Positions 15,169-22,803 of a stretch of DNA of 23,023 nucleotides are shown here, in pieces (the first letter of the stretch is position 1; every line of letters begins with the position of its first letter). The notes under the pieces are model-generated. The model had not been told where the DNA came from, made no database searches, and saw only the letters and a program-made list of their open reading frames with translations. Made by a program: the position numbers and the translations under genes. Origin of the DNA: G020348385 sp964410125 (GTDB taxonomy: Bacteria; Acidobacteriota; Aminicenantia; Aminicenantales; Aminicenantaceae); contig CAYPGQ010000065.1 in the NCBI GenBank assembly GCA_964410125.1, positions 1 through 23,023 on the forward strand, in the 5' to 3' direction.

Positions 15169-15348
15169 TTAATACTCGAACACTTTTTTTCGGCCACACA
15201 ACAACAAAAAAAAGCTGATGGTTCTATCCGTAGACCCTGAATCTGCAACAATGATCTCATCAGAAATATCCAACAGGGATTCTATACAAGGCCGGATATT
15301 CAATTCTTCGTTTTTACAGGGGATGATAGCGGTTAATTTTTGCTTCAT
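15169..15348 (-). pseudogene. N-terminal remnant of a family 2 glycosyltransferase
   Basis: The minus-strand frame starts MKQKLTAIIPCKNEELNIRP and continues ESLLDISDEIIVADSGSTDRT, an unmistakable GT2 N-terminus: the nucleotide-binding strand (AIIPCKNEE) and the D.GS.D motif, as in LPS core glucosyltransferases of the WaaE/KdtX type. A stop follows after 59 codons, just beyond VFEY, and no GT2 homology was seen in other frames after it. No ribosome site precedes the ATG. It is a dead fragment left of the IS91-like element. Confidence 0.75.
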
Positions 15349-15582
15349 GGAAACATTGTTACTTTATCACATTTGGATTTTAAACAAAATGATGTATTCT
15401 TGTGTACATTTTTCCGTTTCTAAAAATTCCAAGCGGAAACTATAGTTATTCCAACCTCCACTTTTTTGTTATCTTTTGTTTACACTCTTCAAAAGGTTTT
15501 CTGGTGCGTACAGTTCAGGAACACCAGGGCTGCAAGGCCTTTTCCCGCAATCTGGCCCATTTCGTGAATCATCCTTCCTGCC

Positions 15583-16845
15583 ATGAGCAGGGTCTATTGC
15601 CAACGTCATCCGGAACGCACAGTTTTTTACAGCGTCCTCTTCCATTATTATGAACCATTCCTTCTGGAATATGAGAACCGATTTGAAAAACACTATGGTC
15701 ACCTGCGGCCTATTGTTCAGGAAGTGGTAGACAAGTACTTGGACTGCGGCAATCCAAAGTGTGGGTTTGTGCGGATCAGATGTCCTGATTGCGGGGCTGA
15801 AAGGCTTCTTATGTTTTCCTGCAAGACCCGCGGCTTCTGCCCCTCCTGTCATGCCAAACGCCGTGAAGAGTGGGGTGAGTGGATGAGAGAGAAACTCATC
15901 CTGGATACACCTCATAGACAGGTGGTCTTCACCATACCTAAGATGCTGCGGATATTCTTCAAATTCAACCGTTCGCTTCTCTCTGAACTCTGTGTCTGCG
16001 GCAAAGAAGCACTTATTAAATACCTAAAGGCAACCACAGAAAGAAATATCACCCCGGGCATCATTGCGGTGATCCAGTCATTTGGAAGCCGGATAAACTT
16101 TCATCCACATCTTCACTTTCTGATCACAGAAGGAGGGACAGATAAACAAGGACAGTTCTGCAAAATCTCTAACTTCAATGATCCTTTGCTCTGTAGATTT
16201 TTCACCCTTGAGGTCTTCTCGCTTCTCCTTGAAAAAAAGTTGATCAATCAAAACCTTGTCCAAAAGATTCTTCACTGGCGCCATACAGGCTTCAATGTTC
16301 ACAGTAAGGTCAGAACCGAGACGAAAGAAGACGCTGAGAGGGTGGGCAAATACATGATAAGGCCTATCCTCTCTCTTAAAAAATTATCCTTAGATGAAGC
16401 GCAGGGGCAGGTCGTCTATCAATACGGAAAGCACCCCGCTGAGACAGAGTCGATGGATTATCTGGAGTTTATCGCCCGGGTTACCTCTCACATCCCTGAT
16501 AGAGGACAGGTTATGGTCCGCTATTACGGCCTCTATGCCAATGCCCACAGAGGAAAGATGAGAAAAACAGGAGCCGACCCTTTGTGTCCCCTTATTATTG
16601 AAGATGAAGATCCGTTTTTGCCCTCTAGAGGATGGGCTGAGATGATAAAGAAGGTCTATGAGATCGATCCCCTCATCTGTCCAAAATGCGGAGGAACCAT
16701 GCGCATTGTCTCATTTATTGAAGATCATAAAGTCATAGACAAGATCAACAAACACCTTAATTTGACCTTTAAGGCCGAACGGCCTCCGCCTCCTCAGGCT
16801 GTTCAACAGGAACTGGCAGCCGAGGATTTTGCAGAATGTTTTTAA
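15583..16845 (+). CDS. IS91-family HUH (Y2-type) transposase
   Basis: A 420-aa protein, the usual family length. An N-terminal zinc-binding region has Cys55, Cys60, Cys67, Cys70, Cys80, Cys86 and Cys89 (CPDCG...CKTRGFCPSCHAKR). The HUH metal motif is FHPHLH (His174, His176, His178), and a Tyr at about 257 in GKYMIRP occupies the catalytic-tyrosine region. A second zinc knuckle CPKCGGTMR is near the C-terminus. Such enzymes move DNA by rolling-circle transposition and can carry adjacent genes. No stop or frameshift is seen, so it may be active. The right end is probably at about 16975; the left end could not be placed but must lie between about 15349 and 15582. Confidence 0.93.
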   Translation: MSRVYCQRHPERTVFYSVLFHYYEPFLLEYENRFEKHYGHLRPIVQEVVDKYLDCGNPKCGFVRIRCPDCGAERLLMFSCKTRGFCPSCHAKRREEWGEWMREKLILDTPHRQVVFTIPKMLRIFFKFNRSLLSELCVCGKEALIKYLKATTERNITPGIIAVIQSFGSRINFHPHLHFLITEGGTDKQGQFCKISNFNDPLLCRFFTLEVFSLLLEKKLINQNLVQKILHWRHTGFNVHSKVRTETKEDAERVGKYMIRPILSLKKLSLDEAQGQVVYQYGKHPAETESMDYLEFIARVTSHIPDRGQVMVRYYGLYANAHRGKMRKTGADPLCPLIIEDEDPFLPSRGWAEMIKKVYEIDPLICPKCGGTMRIVSFIEDHKVIDKINKHLNLTFKAERPPPPQAVQQELAAEDFAECF

Positions 16846-16913
16846 ACATAAGACATAACAAGGTGGTAAAGTCTATATTGTTTTTGGCCTTTTTTGAGGC
16901 TTTATTCCAGGAT

Positions 16914-16956
16914 TGTCAAATATTGTGTATTATTTTTGATATTTTGTGCTTTGACA
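16914..16956. repeat. Inverted repeat near the IS91-like right end
   Basis: TGTCAAA (16914-16920) and TTTGACA (16950-16956) are perfect 7-bp arms with a 29-bp AT-rich loop. A hairpin beside the terminus is expected at the origin end of rolling-circle elements. The right arm is part of the 27-bp sequence also found at 884. Confidence 0.45.
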
Positions 16957-16975
16957 TCAGAATTTTCTTATAATA
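16949..16975. repeat. 27-bp repeat at the IS91-like right end (copy 2)
   Basis: Identical to 884-910. It lies 104 bp after the transposase stop. Sequence similarity between the two loci ends abruptly at TAATA on the right, consistent with an element boundary. Confidence 0.7.
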
Positions 16976-17082
16976 AGTATATCCAGATAGTTCAGAGGGA
17001 CAAAATAGGTAAAAAATGAGAGCCGGTCAACATCAACAGAAAAACGAAATTCGTGTATGCAACAACTTCAAAAGGAGGATTT

Positions 17083-18153
17083 ATGCACAGAAGTAAGATC
17101 GTAATTCTAGCACTGATTCTGACTATAGCTAGTGCTTGGAGTCATACCGAGAGGGTACATCAAGAGAGTTCCTTGCTATCCAGCTTGGAATACAAGCGAC
17201 CAGCTTTCAAGTTCACTGAAGTCGTTGATGGGATATATTGCGCTCAAGGGACAGAGAACCTTCCTGTATGGTGCAATGCGACAATCATCATCAATGAGTC
17301 GGACGTAATCATCGTAGACTCCCATATTATTCCAGCGGCAGCTACTGCTCTGTTGGAAGAGCTGCAGGAGGTCACACAAAAACCCGTTAGCTATCTCATA
17401 AACTCGCATTACCACTTCGATCATGTGTTGGGAAATCAGAGTTATCCTGACGATGTTGACATTATTGGCCACGAGTTTACGAGAGACGCAATCGTCTCTG
17501 GGGCTTCAATGTCGGGGAGAGCATACGATTTATACATTGGTGGAATTCCCAGTCAGATCAAATCGTTACGCGAGCAGTTAGAAACTGTCTCTGATCCTGA
17601 AAAGAGAGTTGAACTGGAAGGATGGCTGACTTACCGTGAGAACCTTTTAGCTGGTCTCCGTACCCTCAAGCCTAAAGCTCCAAACATTGTCTTCAGGCGA
17701 AAACTGACTTTATATCATGGTGACCGTGAGATTCGACTTCTATTCTTTGGTCGAGGACACACTGGTGGAGATATCGTAGTTCACCTGCCACGTGAAGGCC
17801 TGCTCATCACCGGAGATTTAATCTATGAAAGTCTTTCGTACATGGGGAATGCATATTTTGATGAGTGGGTAGAGACTTTAGAACGCCTGAAGAGTCTTGA
17901 ATTCGACTGGATCGTTCCCGGTCATGGTGCACCTTTCCAAGACCGCAACAGGATCGATTATTTTCAGTCGTACTTACGGGATTTCTGGGAGCGTGTCCAG
18001 AAACTCTATAAAGCTGGTGTCAGCGCCGCAGAGGCAACGAAGCGAATCGATATGCGTGACCACTCTAAACACTATCCGGAAATTAAAAGTGTAGGAGTTC
18101 ACCCGCATGCAGTGGAGCGGGCTTATGAGTTGCTTGATAAAGGAGTGAAGTAG
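17083..18153 (+). CDS. Exported metallo-beta-lactamase-fold hydrolase
   Basis: The start at 17083 (MHRSKIVILALILTIASAW) is chosen for the AAGGAGGATTT ribosome site and because a signal peptide begins there. The mature protein has the MBL signature SHYHFDH (His109, His111, Asp113, His114), then GRGHTGGD, LITGDL and VPGHG, i.e. the full set of dinuclear zinc ligands. Length is 356 aa with a helical insert (about 140-200) and a helical C-terminal tail. The family includes beta-lactamases, lactonases and thioesterase-like enzymes; no closer assignment is justified. The gene lies just right of the IS91-like element, whose end carries a TTGACA that might feed transcription, and an orphan kinase tail follows 9 bp after its stop. 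Confidence 0.88.
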   Translation: MHRSKIVILALILTIASAWSHTERVHQESSLLSSLEYKRPAFKFTEVVDGIYCAQGTENLPVWCNATIIINESDVIIVDSHIIPAAATALLEELQEVTQKPVSYLINSHYHFDHVLGNQSYPDDVDIIGHEFTRDAIVSGASMSGRAYDLYIGGIPSQIKSLREQLETVSDPEKRVELEGWLTYRENLLAGLRTLKPKAPNIVFRRKLTLYHGDREIRLLFFGRGHTGGDIVVHLPREGLLITGDLIYESLSYMGNAYFDEWVETLERLKSLEFDWIVPGHGAPFQDRNRIDYFQSYLRDFWERVQKLYKAGVSAAEATKRIDMRDHSKHYPEIKSVGVHPHAVERAYELLDKGVK

Positions 18154-18162
18154 ACCAATAAG

Positions 18163-18246
18163 CACTCCTTAAAGAGAGTTGATAATCCCGGCCTTCCTGA
18201 AGTTGAAGACGCGAAGAAAAGGCTGGCTGGGTTGAAGGGCAATTGA
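18163..18246 (+). pseudogene. Orphan 3' tail of a TPR kinase gene (tail 2)
   Basis: The frame reads HSLKRVDNPGLPEVEDAKKR, then LAGLKGN and a TGA at 18246. It matches the last residues of the kinase family (KDADPGIAEVEDARKRL), including the natural end of the protein. It begins within 10 bp of the MBL stop, with no TPR region before it. Confidence 0.75.
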
Positions 18247-18382
18247 GGTGTGTGGATGACGCAGAAAATCCCCAATCCAACACGACAAAAAGTCGACAGT
18301 CCCATCAAAGAAGTGGAAATCAAGATGGCCGTAAATCATTTAGAATCAGTCCATTAGAAAGGATTTTATTTTTCCGATATAC

Positions 18383-18430
18383 GGACTTCGAATCCAAAGG
18401 TCGGGGGTTCAAATCCCTCCGGGCGTGCCA
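18383..18430 (+). tRNA. 3' half of a tRNA-Arg (TCG anticodon), remnant or attachment site
   Basis: GGA-CTTCGAA-TCC gives an anticodon loop with TCG; the T arm is GGGGG-TTCAAAT-CCCTC, followed by the acceptor strand CGGGCGT, G and CCA. A T-run (18432-18438) follows. There is no D arm or 5' acceptor strand upstream and only three anticodon stem pairs form, so it cannot be a working tRNA. Such 3' halves are typically left by elements that integrate into tRNA genes. Confidence 0.8.
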
Positions 18431-18478
18431 CTTTTTTTCTATAGAACTCCCCTTGATAAAAATGTCCCAAGGTTTCTC

Positions 18479-18682
18479 TCAAGTAATCTCTGGTCGATTC
18501 TTTCCATCTTTACCGAGAACTATCTTTTTTGTCATGAGGTGAAGGACTTCGACCTTTTGTTCATCTGATAGAGCATTCCATTTGTTTCCGAGCATAGATA
18601 CAATTCCAATCGCAGAGAATCCCCTGAATTTGCCATGTTTTGTTCTGTTAATCAGCAGACCTAGAAGAAATGGAGAGCCTCC
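18479..18682 (-). pseudogene. Unidentified coding remnant next to the tRNA fragment
   Basis: A 67-codon stop-free minus-strand frame without a start near its beginning contains GKFRGFSAIGIVSMLGNKWN and continues ALSDEQKVEVLHLMTKKIVLG, ending at 18479. The helical, charged composition looks like a protein C-terminus; the end vaguely resembles tails of site-specific recombinases, which would fit the adjacent tRNA fragment, but I cannot assign a family. Confidence 0.4.
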
Positions 18683-18755
18683 TCAGGGGAGGAGTTGCTC
18701 AACTGAGAAATCTTTGATACTCTGTTTGAGGCAAAGATAGGTAAAGAGAGATAGG

Positions 18756-21497
18756 GTGCTGAAAAAATTCAAGACTTTTGGCACCACTTATGTTTTTCTT
18801 TGCTCATATCTAGTTCTATTCCTTTTCCTGTTTGTCTCTCCTGTCCAATCCACTTCCTTAGATCTTAATGAATATCTCATAAAGAATTGGACAGCCCAGT
18901 CGGGCTTGACCCACAACACAATAACCGCCCTTGTCCAGACACAGGAAGATTATGTTTGGATTGGGACATCCACAGGTCTGGTGCGGTTTGACGGAGTCCG
19001 GTTCAAGATTTTTGGAAGGAATAATTCGCCTCTAAAAAACGACCAGATCACAACTTTATACGAAGACGCCAACAGTATACTCTGGATAGGCACTAACGGT
19101 GGAGGTCTTTTTTCTTACGAAAAGGACTCCTGGGCAAACTATTCTGTAGAAGACGGTTTGTCCAATTCAAATATTCGAACACTCACCGGTGATTGGCACG
19201 GCGATCTCTGGGTGGGGACGGATTACGGTCTCAATCGTTTGGGCTCAGACGGCATTCAGTCCTACACGTCCGAAAACGGACTCTATGACAACATTATCAC
19301 CACACTGACCACAGACATATGGGGTAATCTCTGGGTGGGCACTCTTCAGGGTGGCCTGGCAATGTTTAATGGGGAAGTTATCGCAAATTTCACTTATGAT
19401 GACGGACTTCTGAATGTCTCGGTTCAATCTCTTGCCGCGGACCGGCTGGGAAACATCTGGATCGGAACCCTGGAGGGTCTCTTTGTCTTAAGAGACAATG
19501 AACAAACCATTTATTCAGTGGCTGGTACATCGTACACACCCATCACATCTCTTATTGAGGACAAACAAGGGGTGCTTTGGATGGGCACAATGGCCGACGG
19601 ACTGAAATGTATGTTCACGGACACCTTGACAGGTCTGTCGTCCGATGATGGCCTTCCGGATAACTTCATTCGATGTCTTCTTTTCGATAGGGATGAAAAC
19701 ATCTGGATTGGAACCGACAACGGCGGGCTCGTTCAATTGAAAAAGTCTAGGGTTAGAAACATAACCGGAGATAACGGACTTCCCGAGAATGCCGTGTATG
19801 CCGTATTGGAGGACCAAGAGGGTTCTGTATGGATTGGAACAAGAAACAGCGGTCTCTGTAAAATGAGGGACTCCCAAATCATCGAAACCATCGATAGACA
19901 GTCAGGCTTGTCTAGCAGCAAGGTGCGGATTCTCCTAGAGGACAAAAAAGGTCTGCTTTGGATTGGAACAGAAGATGGTGGCGTGAACATTCTGCAGAAC
20001 GGACAAATCCGTCAGATCACGTCAGAAAATGGAATCTCTTCGAACAATATCACGGCTCTTCTCCAGGATAAAAATGGAATCATCTGGATAGGAACAGACA
20101 AGGGATTGAACCAATTCAGTGATGGAAAGATAAACCTCCGCAACGACCTTGCTGGATTGGCCAATTATTCTGTTAATGTTTTATTAGAAAGCCGCCGTGG
20201 AGTTCTGTATGTTGGAACAAATGTGGGGCTCTTTCGATTTTCCGAAAATTCCATGAAAAAACTGAATCTTATGGAAGATGAATCGGTTTTAGAGATACTC
20301 TCCCTGTATGAAGATGAAGAGGACATCCTCTGGATAGGGACAAACGGGGATGGCTTGATAAGACGCGCCGATACAGAAACGATTTTCCTCACGACTGCAG
20401 AGGGTTTGTGGGACAATTATATCTTCTCGTTTGTTGAGGATGAAGACCGGAACCTGTGGATGAGCTCGAACAAAGGCGTATTCTATATTCATCGGAAAGA
20501 GCTGAACAATTATCTCGAGGGCAGGATCTCTAGCCTCAATCCGACCTGTTTTGATGAAACTGAAGGCATGGCCAGTTCCCAGTGTTCTGGTAGGGGGAAA
20601 CCCTCTGTTTGGAAAACCGGAACCGGCCAACTTTTTTATCCGACAGGCAGAGGAGTGGTTTTGTTCGATCCATCAAACATTCCTGTCAAAACGGTCCCTC
20701 CCAGGGTTCTTATCGAAGAGGTGCTTGTCGATAACCACTCGGTCCTCGATGAAGTATTCCCTGAATTTTCGTCCAGGAGTCGTATCATCGAGTTTTCCTT
20801 TACTGCCCTTGAATTTTCAGCGCCGGAAAAGATACGCTTCAAGTACAAAATAGACGGCTATGATCAGGAATTTAAAATCCTTCCTGTTAACGCCGAACGC
20901 ACAGCCAGGTATCTGAACCTCACTCCTGGAAAATATCGGTTTTTTGTTACTGCAGCTAATAACGACGGAATCTGGAATGAAGAAGGTGCTTTTTTTGATT
21001 TTAAGATTCTTTTCCCATTCTATAAAAAATCCTTATTCTTTATCCTTCTCGCTCTGGTTATCCTATCCATTGGTTTTAGTGTGATTTTTATCAACCATCG
21101 GAAAAAGGAAAAAAAACGCCAGAACAAGTATAAGACAGTCAAGCTCGATCCGGACAGAGCCGAGGGCATCGTTTCACAACTCTTGTTTCTTATGGAAAAA
21201 GAAAATATCTTTTTGGATCCAAATCTTACCCTCAGCAAACTTGCCCAGAAACTGAGGATTCACTCCAATCAGCTTTCCCGCATCATAAATGAACGCTTTG
21301 GATTGAGCTATAACGACTTTGTCAATAAATACCGTATCGAAGAGGCAAAAAAGAAGCTGACTTCCTCGGAAGATAATAAGAGCACGATACTGGATATCAT
21401 ATACAGTACCGGATTTTATTCAAAATCTGTATTTAACACGGCCTTTAAAAAATTCACTGGCATGACCCCTTCAGAATACCGAAAGAAAAACAAGTAG
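18756..21497 (+). CDS. Transmembrane one-component regulator: Reg_prop propellers, Y_Y_Y domain, AraC HTH
   Basis: A 913-aa protein with a GTG start at 18756 (GAGAGATAGG upstream). Residues 1-32 form a signal peptide. From about 34 to 640 there are roughly fourteen Reg_prop repeats (consensus IWIGTxxGLxxF...G.I..ITxENGLxxNxI), which fold as two seven-bladed propellers in the periplasm. A Y_Y_Y domain follows (about 685-751), one membrane helix (about 758-780), then an AraC-type DNA-binding domain (about 817-913) with both helix-turn-helix units and the GFYSKSVFNTAFKKFTGMTPSEYR signature. Unlike hybrid two-component systems of this type there is no histidine kinase or receiver domain, so signal must pass through the membrane straight to DNA binding. 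The co-oriented DUF4097 gene 107 bp downstream is a possible target. Confidence 0.93.
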   Translation: MLKKFKTFGTTYVFLCSYLVLFLFLFVSPVQSTSLDLNEYLIKNWTAQSGLTHNTITALVQTQEDYVWIGTSTGLVRFDGVRFKIFGRNNSPLKNDQITTLYEDANSILWIGTNGGGLFSYEKDSWANYSVEDGLSNSNIRTLTGDWHGDLWVGTDYGLNRLGSDGIQSYTSENGLYDNIITTLTTDIWGNLWVGTLQGGLAMFNGEVIANFTYDDGLLNVSVQSLAADRLGNIWIGTLEGLFVLRDNEQTIYSVAGTSYTPITSLIEDKQGVLWMGTMADGLKCMFTDTLTGLSSDDGLPDNFIRCLLFDRDENIWIGTDNGGLVQLKKSRVRNITGDNGLPENAVYAVLEDQEGSVWIGTRNSGLCKMRDSQIIETIDRQSGLSSSKVRILLEDKKGLLWIGTEDGGVNILQNGQIRQITSENGISSNNITALLQDKNGIIWIGTDKGLNQFSDGKINLRNDLAGLANYSVNVLLESRRGVLYVGTNVGLFRFSENSMKKLNLMEDESVLEILSLYEDEEDILWIGTNGDGLIRRADTETIFLTTAEGLWDNYIFSFVEDEDRNLWMSSNKGVFYIHRKELNNYLEGRISSLNPTCFDETEGMASSQCSGRGKPSVWKTGTGQLFYPTGRGVVLFDPSNIPVKTVPPRVLIEEVLVDNHSVLDEVFPEFSSRSRIIEFSFTALEFSAPEKIRFKYKIDGYDQEFKILPVNAERTARYLNLTPGKYRFFVTAANNDGIWNEEGAFFDFKILFPFYKKSLFFILLALVILSIGFSVIFINHRKKEKKRQNKYKTVKLDPDRAEGIVSQLLFLMEKENIFLDPNLTLSKLAQKLRIHSNQLSRIINERFGLSYNDFVNKYRIEEAKKKLTSSEDNKSTILDIIYSTGFYSKSVFNTAFKKFTGMTPSEYRKKNK

Positions 21498-21604
21498 AAC
21501 AGGGGTTCTAAATTGCAATTCCGGACGACAATCCCTTTTAAAAAGACTAGATTACTGTCCATAGGATCTAAATGGACTTTTTATCAAATAAGGAGAAAAA
21601 GAAA

Positions 21605-22516
21605 ATGAAGAAAACAAAAGCCATCCTTTCAGTGCTCATTTTTTTGAGCTTGCTGATGTCGACTGGACTTTTTGCAGCTCAAGAGGAAAAAATTGAAAAG
21701 ACTTTCGATAAAAAAGACGAAGTTCGATTCAAGCTTGTCCTTGGTGACTGCCAGCTGGAGAAGAGCAGCGATGGTCGTATTCATGTCCATCTTGTCTATT
21801 CTTATGGGCCTAAGATGAACTACGTTCCCAAGCTTGAAGAAAGAGGAGACACTCTTTATCTTGAAGAAAAAATACGCGAGAAAAATCCAAGGGGTTATTC
21901 CAGATGGACAGTCGCCATTCCGGATGAAACAGAGATAGATTTCAGCTCTGCTTCCGGAAATTTATTCATTGAGGATTTGGATCTTAAAATTGACGGATAC
22001 ACAGGAACCGGGGAAATCGATCTCAAAAAAGTCCGGGGAAAATTCGACCTCATCTCCGGTACAGGTCGTGTCAAAGTTTCGGATTCAGAAGGAAACTTTG
22101 AAGTCAGGTCTGGAACGGGAAGGGTCATTATTGAAAACTGCAGAGGCAATTTTGACGCCAGCAGTGGGACAAGCGATGTCCGGGCGGAAGGGCTGACCAT
22201 CGAGTATGAGGGTGATTTCGATTCTGGAACAGGTGACGTCGAAGTGGCTTTCCCCGATGGAACAGACTTTGAGCTGACTCTCGATTCGGGAACGAATGAT
22301 GCCGTACTGGACATGAAGGGCAGGTCCATCGAAGGGTATTTTGAGTTAGAATGCCAGGCTAAAAGAGGGCGAATCATATCCCCGGTCAAGTTCGACGACG
22401 AAGAGGAGTATGGGGATGACGACCAGAAATACTTCCGCAAATCCTTCACAAAGGGAAATGGCACGCCAAAGGTCTACATCAGGACTGGAACTGGCAAAGC
22501 CAAACTGATTAAATAA
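21605..22516 (+). CDS. Exported DUF4097-type beta-helical protein
   Basis: The start at 21605 (MKKTKAILSVLIFLSLLMST) is chosen for AAGGAG nine bases upstream and for the signal peptide; an in-frame ATG at 21572 would add a charged stretch. The mature 280-residue protein is built from short repeated strands with a SGTG/SGTS motif (GYTGTGEIDL, LISGTGRVKV, VRSGTGRVII, ASSGTSDVRA, FDSGTGDVEV, LDSGTNDAVL), the pattern of the DUF4097 family of right-handed beta-helix envelope proteins. Function is unknown; members are often near envelope-stress regulators. The C-terminal part has an acidic loop (DDEEEYGDDD). It follows the AraC-type regulator in the same direction. Confidence 0.85.
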   Translation: MKKTKAILSVLIFLSLLMSTGLFAAQEEKIEKTFDKKDEVRFKLVLGDCQLEKSSDGRIHVHLVYSYGPKMNYVPKLEERGDTLYLEEKIREKNPRGYSRWTVAIPDETEIDFSSASGNLFIEDLDLKIDGYTGTGEIDLKKVRGKFDLISGTGRVKVSDSEGNFEVRSGTGRVIIENCRGNFDASSGTSDVRAEGLTIEYEGDFDSGTGDVEVAFPDGTDFELTLDSGTNDAVLDMKGRSIEGYFELECQAKRGRIISPVKFDDEEEYGDDDQKYFRKSFTKGNGTPKVYIRTGTGKAKLIK

Positions 22517-22646
22517 TTAAGGACATTTAAAACATATAAGATTTCCAGCCCCAAATTTAAATTTTTTCATCTCTCCGAATACTGGATACTGATGACCTGC
22601 CCCCTGATTAGGTCCATTTTCTAAGCTGGGATTGGTTTGATAATCC

Positions 22647-22730
22647 TTCGACCTCAGGAAGGATGCGGACCAAGGTATTGCTGAGGTTGATGATGCCAAG
22701 AAGAAGCTGGCTAGGTTGAGGGATAAATAA
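22647..22730 (+). pseudogene. Orphan 3' tail of a TPR kinase gene (tail 3)
   Basis: The frame reads FDLRKDADQGIAEVDDAKKK, then LARLRDK and a TAA at 22730. It matches the end of the intact kinase (LWKDADPGIAEVEDARKRLENL) over 20 residues. It begins abruptly 130 bp after the DUF4097 stop, and the next kinase gene starts 73 bp later. Confidence 0.8.
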
Positions 22731-22748
22731 CACTTACATCAATTCGAT

Positions 22749-22776
22749 TTGACACTAATATCCATTCCTTGATAAT
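22749..22776 (+). promoter_or_regulatory. Promoter of the second kinase gene
   Basis: TTGACA (22749-22754) and GATAAT (22771-22776, five of six consensus bases) are 16 bp apart. The box TTGACACT is 55 nt before the start codon, as in the other kinase genes. Confidence 0.6.
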
Positions 22777-22803
22777 ATTTTGCCGACCATATAAGGGGAA
22801 GAA

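Noticed and set aside
14898..15260. 120-codon minus-strand open frame
   Set aside because: It overlaps the GT2 remnant in a different frame and the dipeptidase end; composition is not coding-like and no family is recognised.
18243..18542. Open frame of 99 codons on the plus strand
   Set aside because: It runs through the tRNA-Arg fragment and gives the usual false peptide (SKGRGFKSLRAC).
21895..22464. Long minus-strand open frame inside the DUF4097 gene
   Set aside because: It is the antisense shadow of a repetitive SGTG-coding sequence; low-complexity Ser/Pro product and no ribosome site.
22593..22612. Possible insertion sequence end (TGACCTGCCCCCTGATTAGG)
   Set aside because: It reminds me of termini of some IS3-family elements, but there is no transposase and no matching inverted repeat in the window, so I cannot support it.
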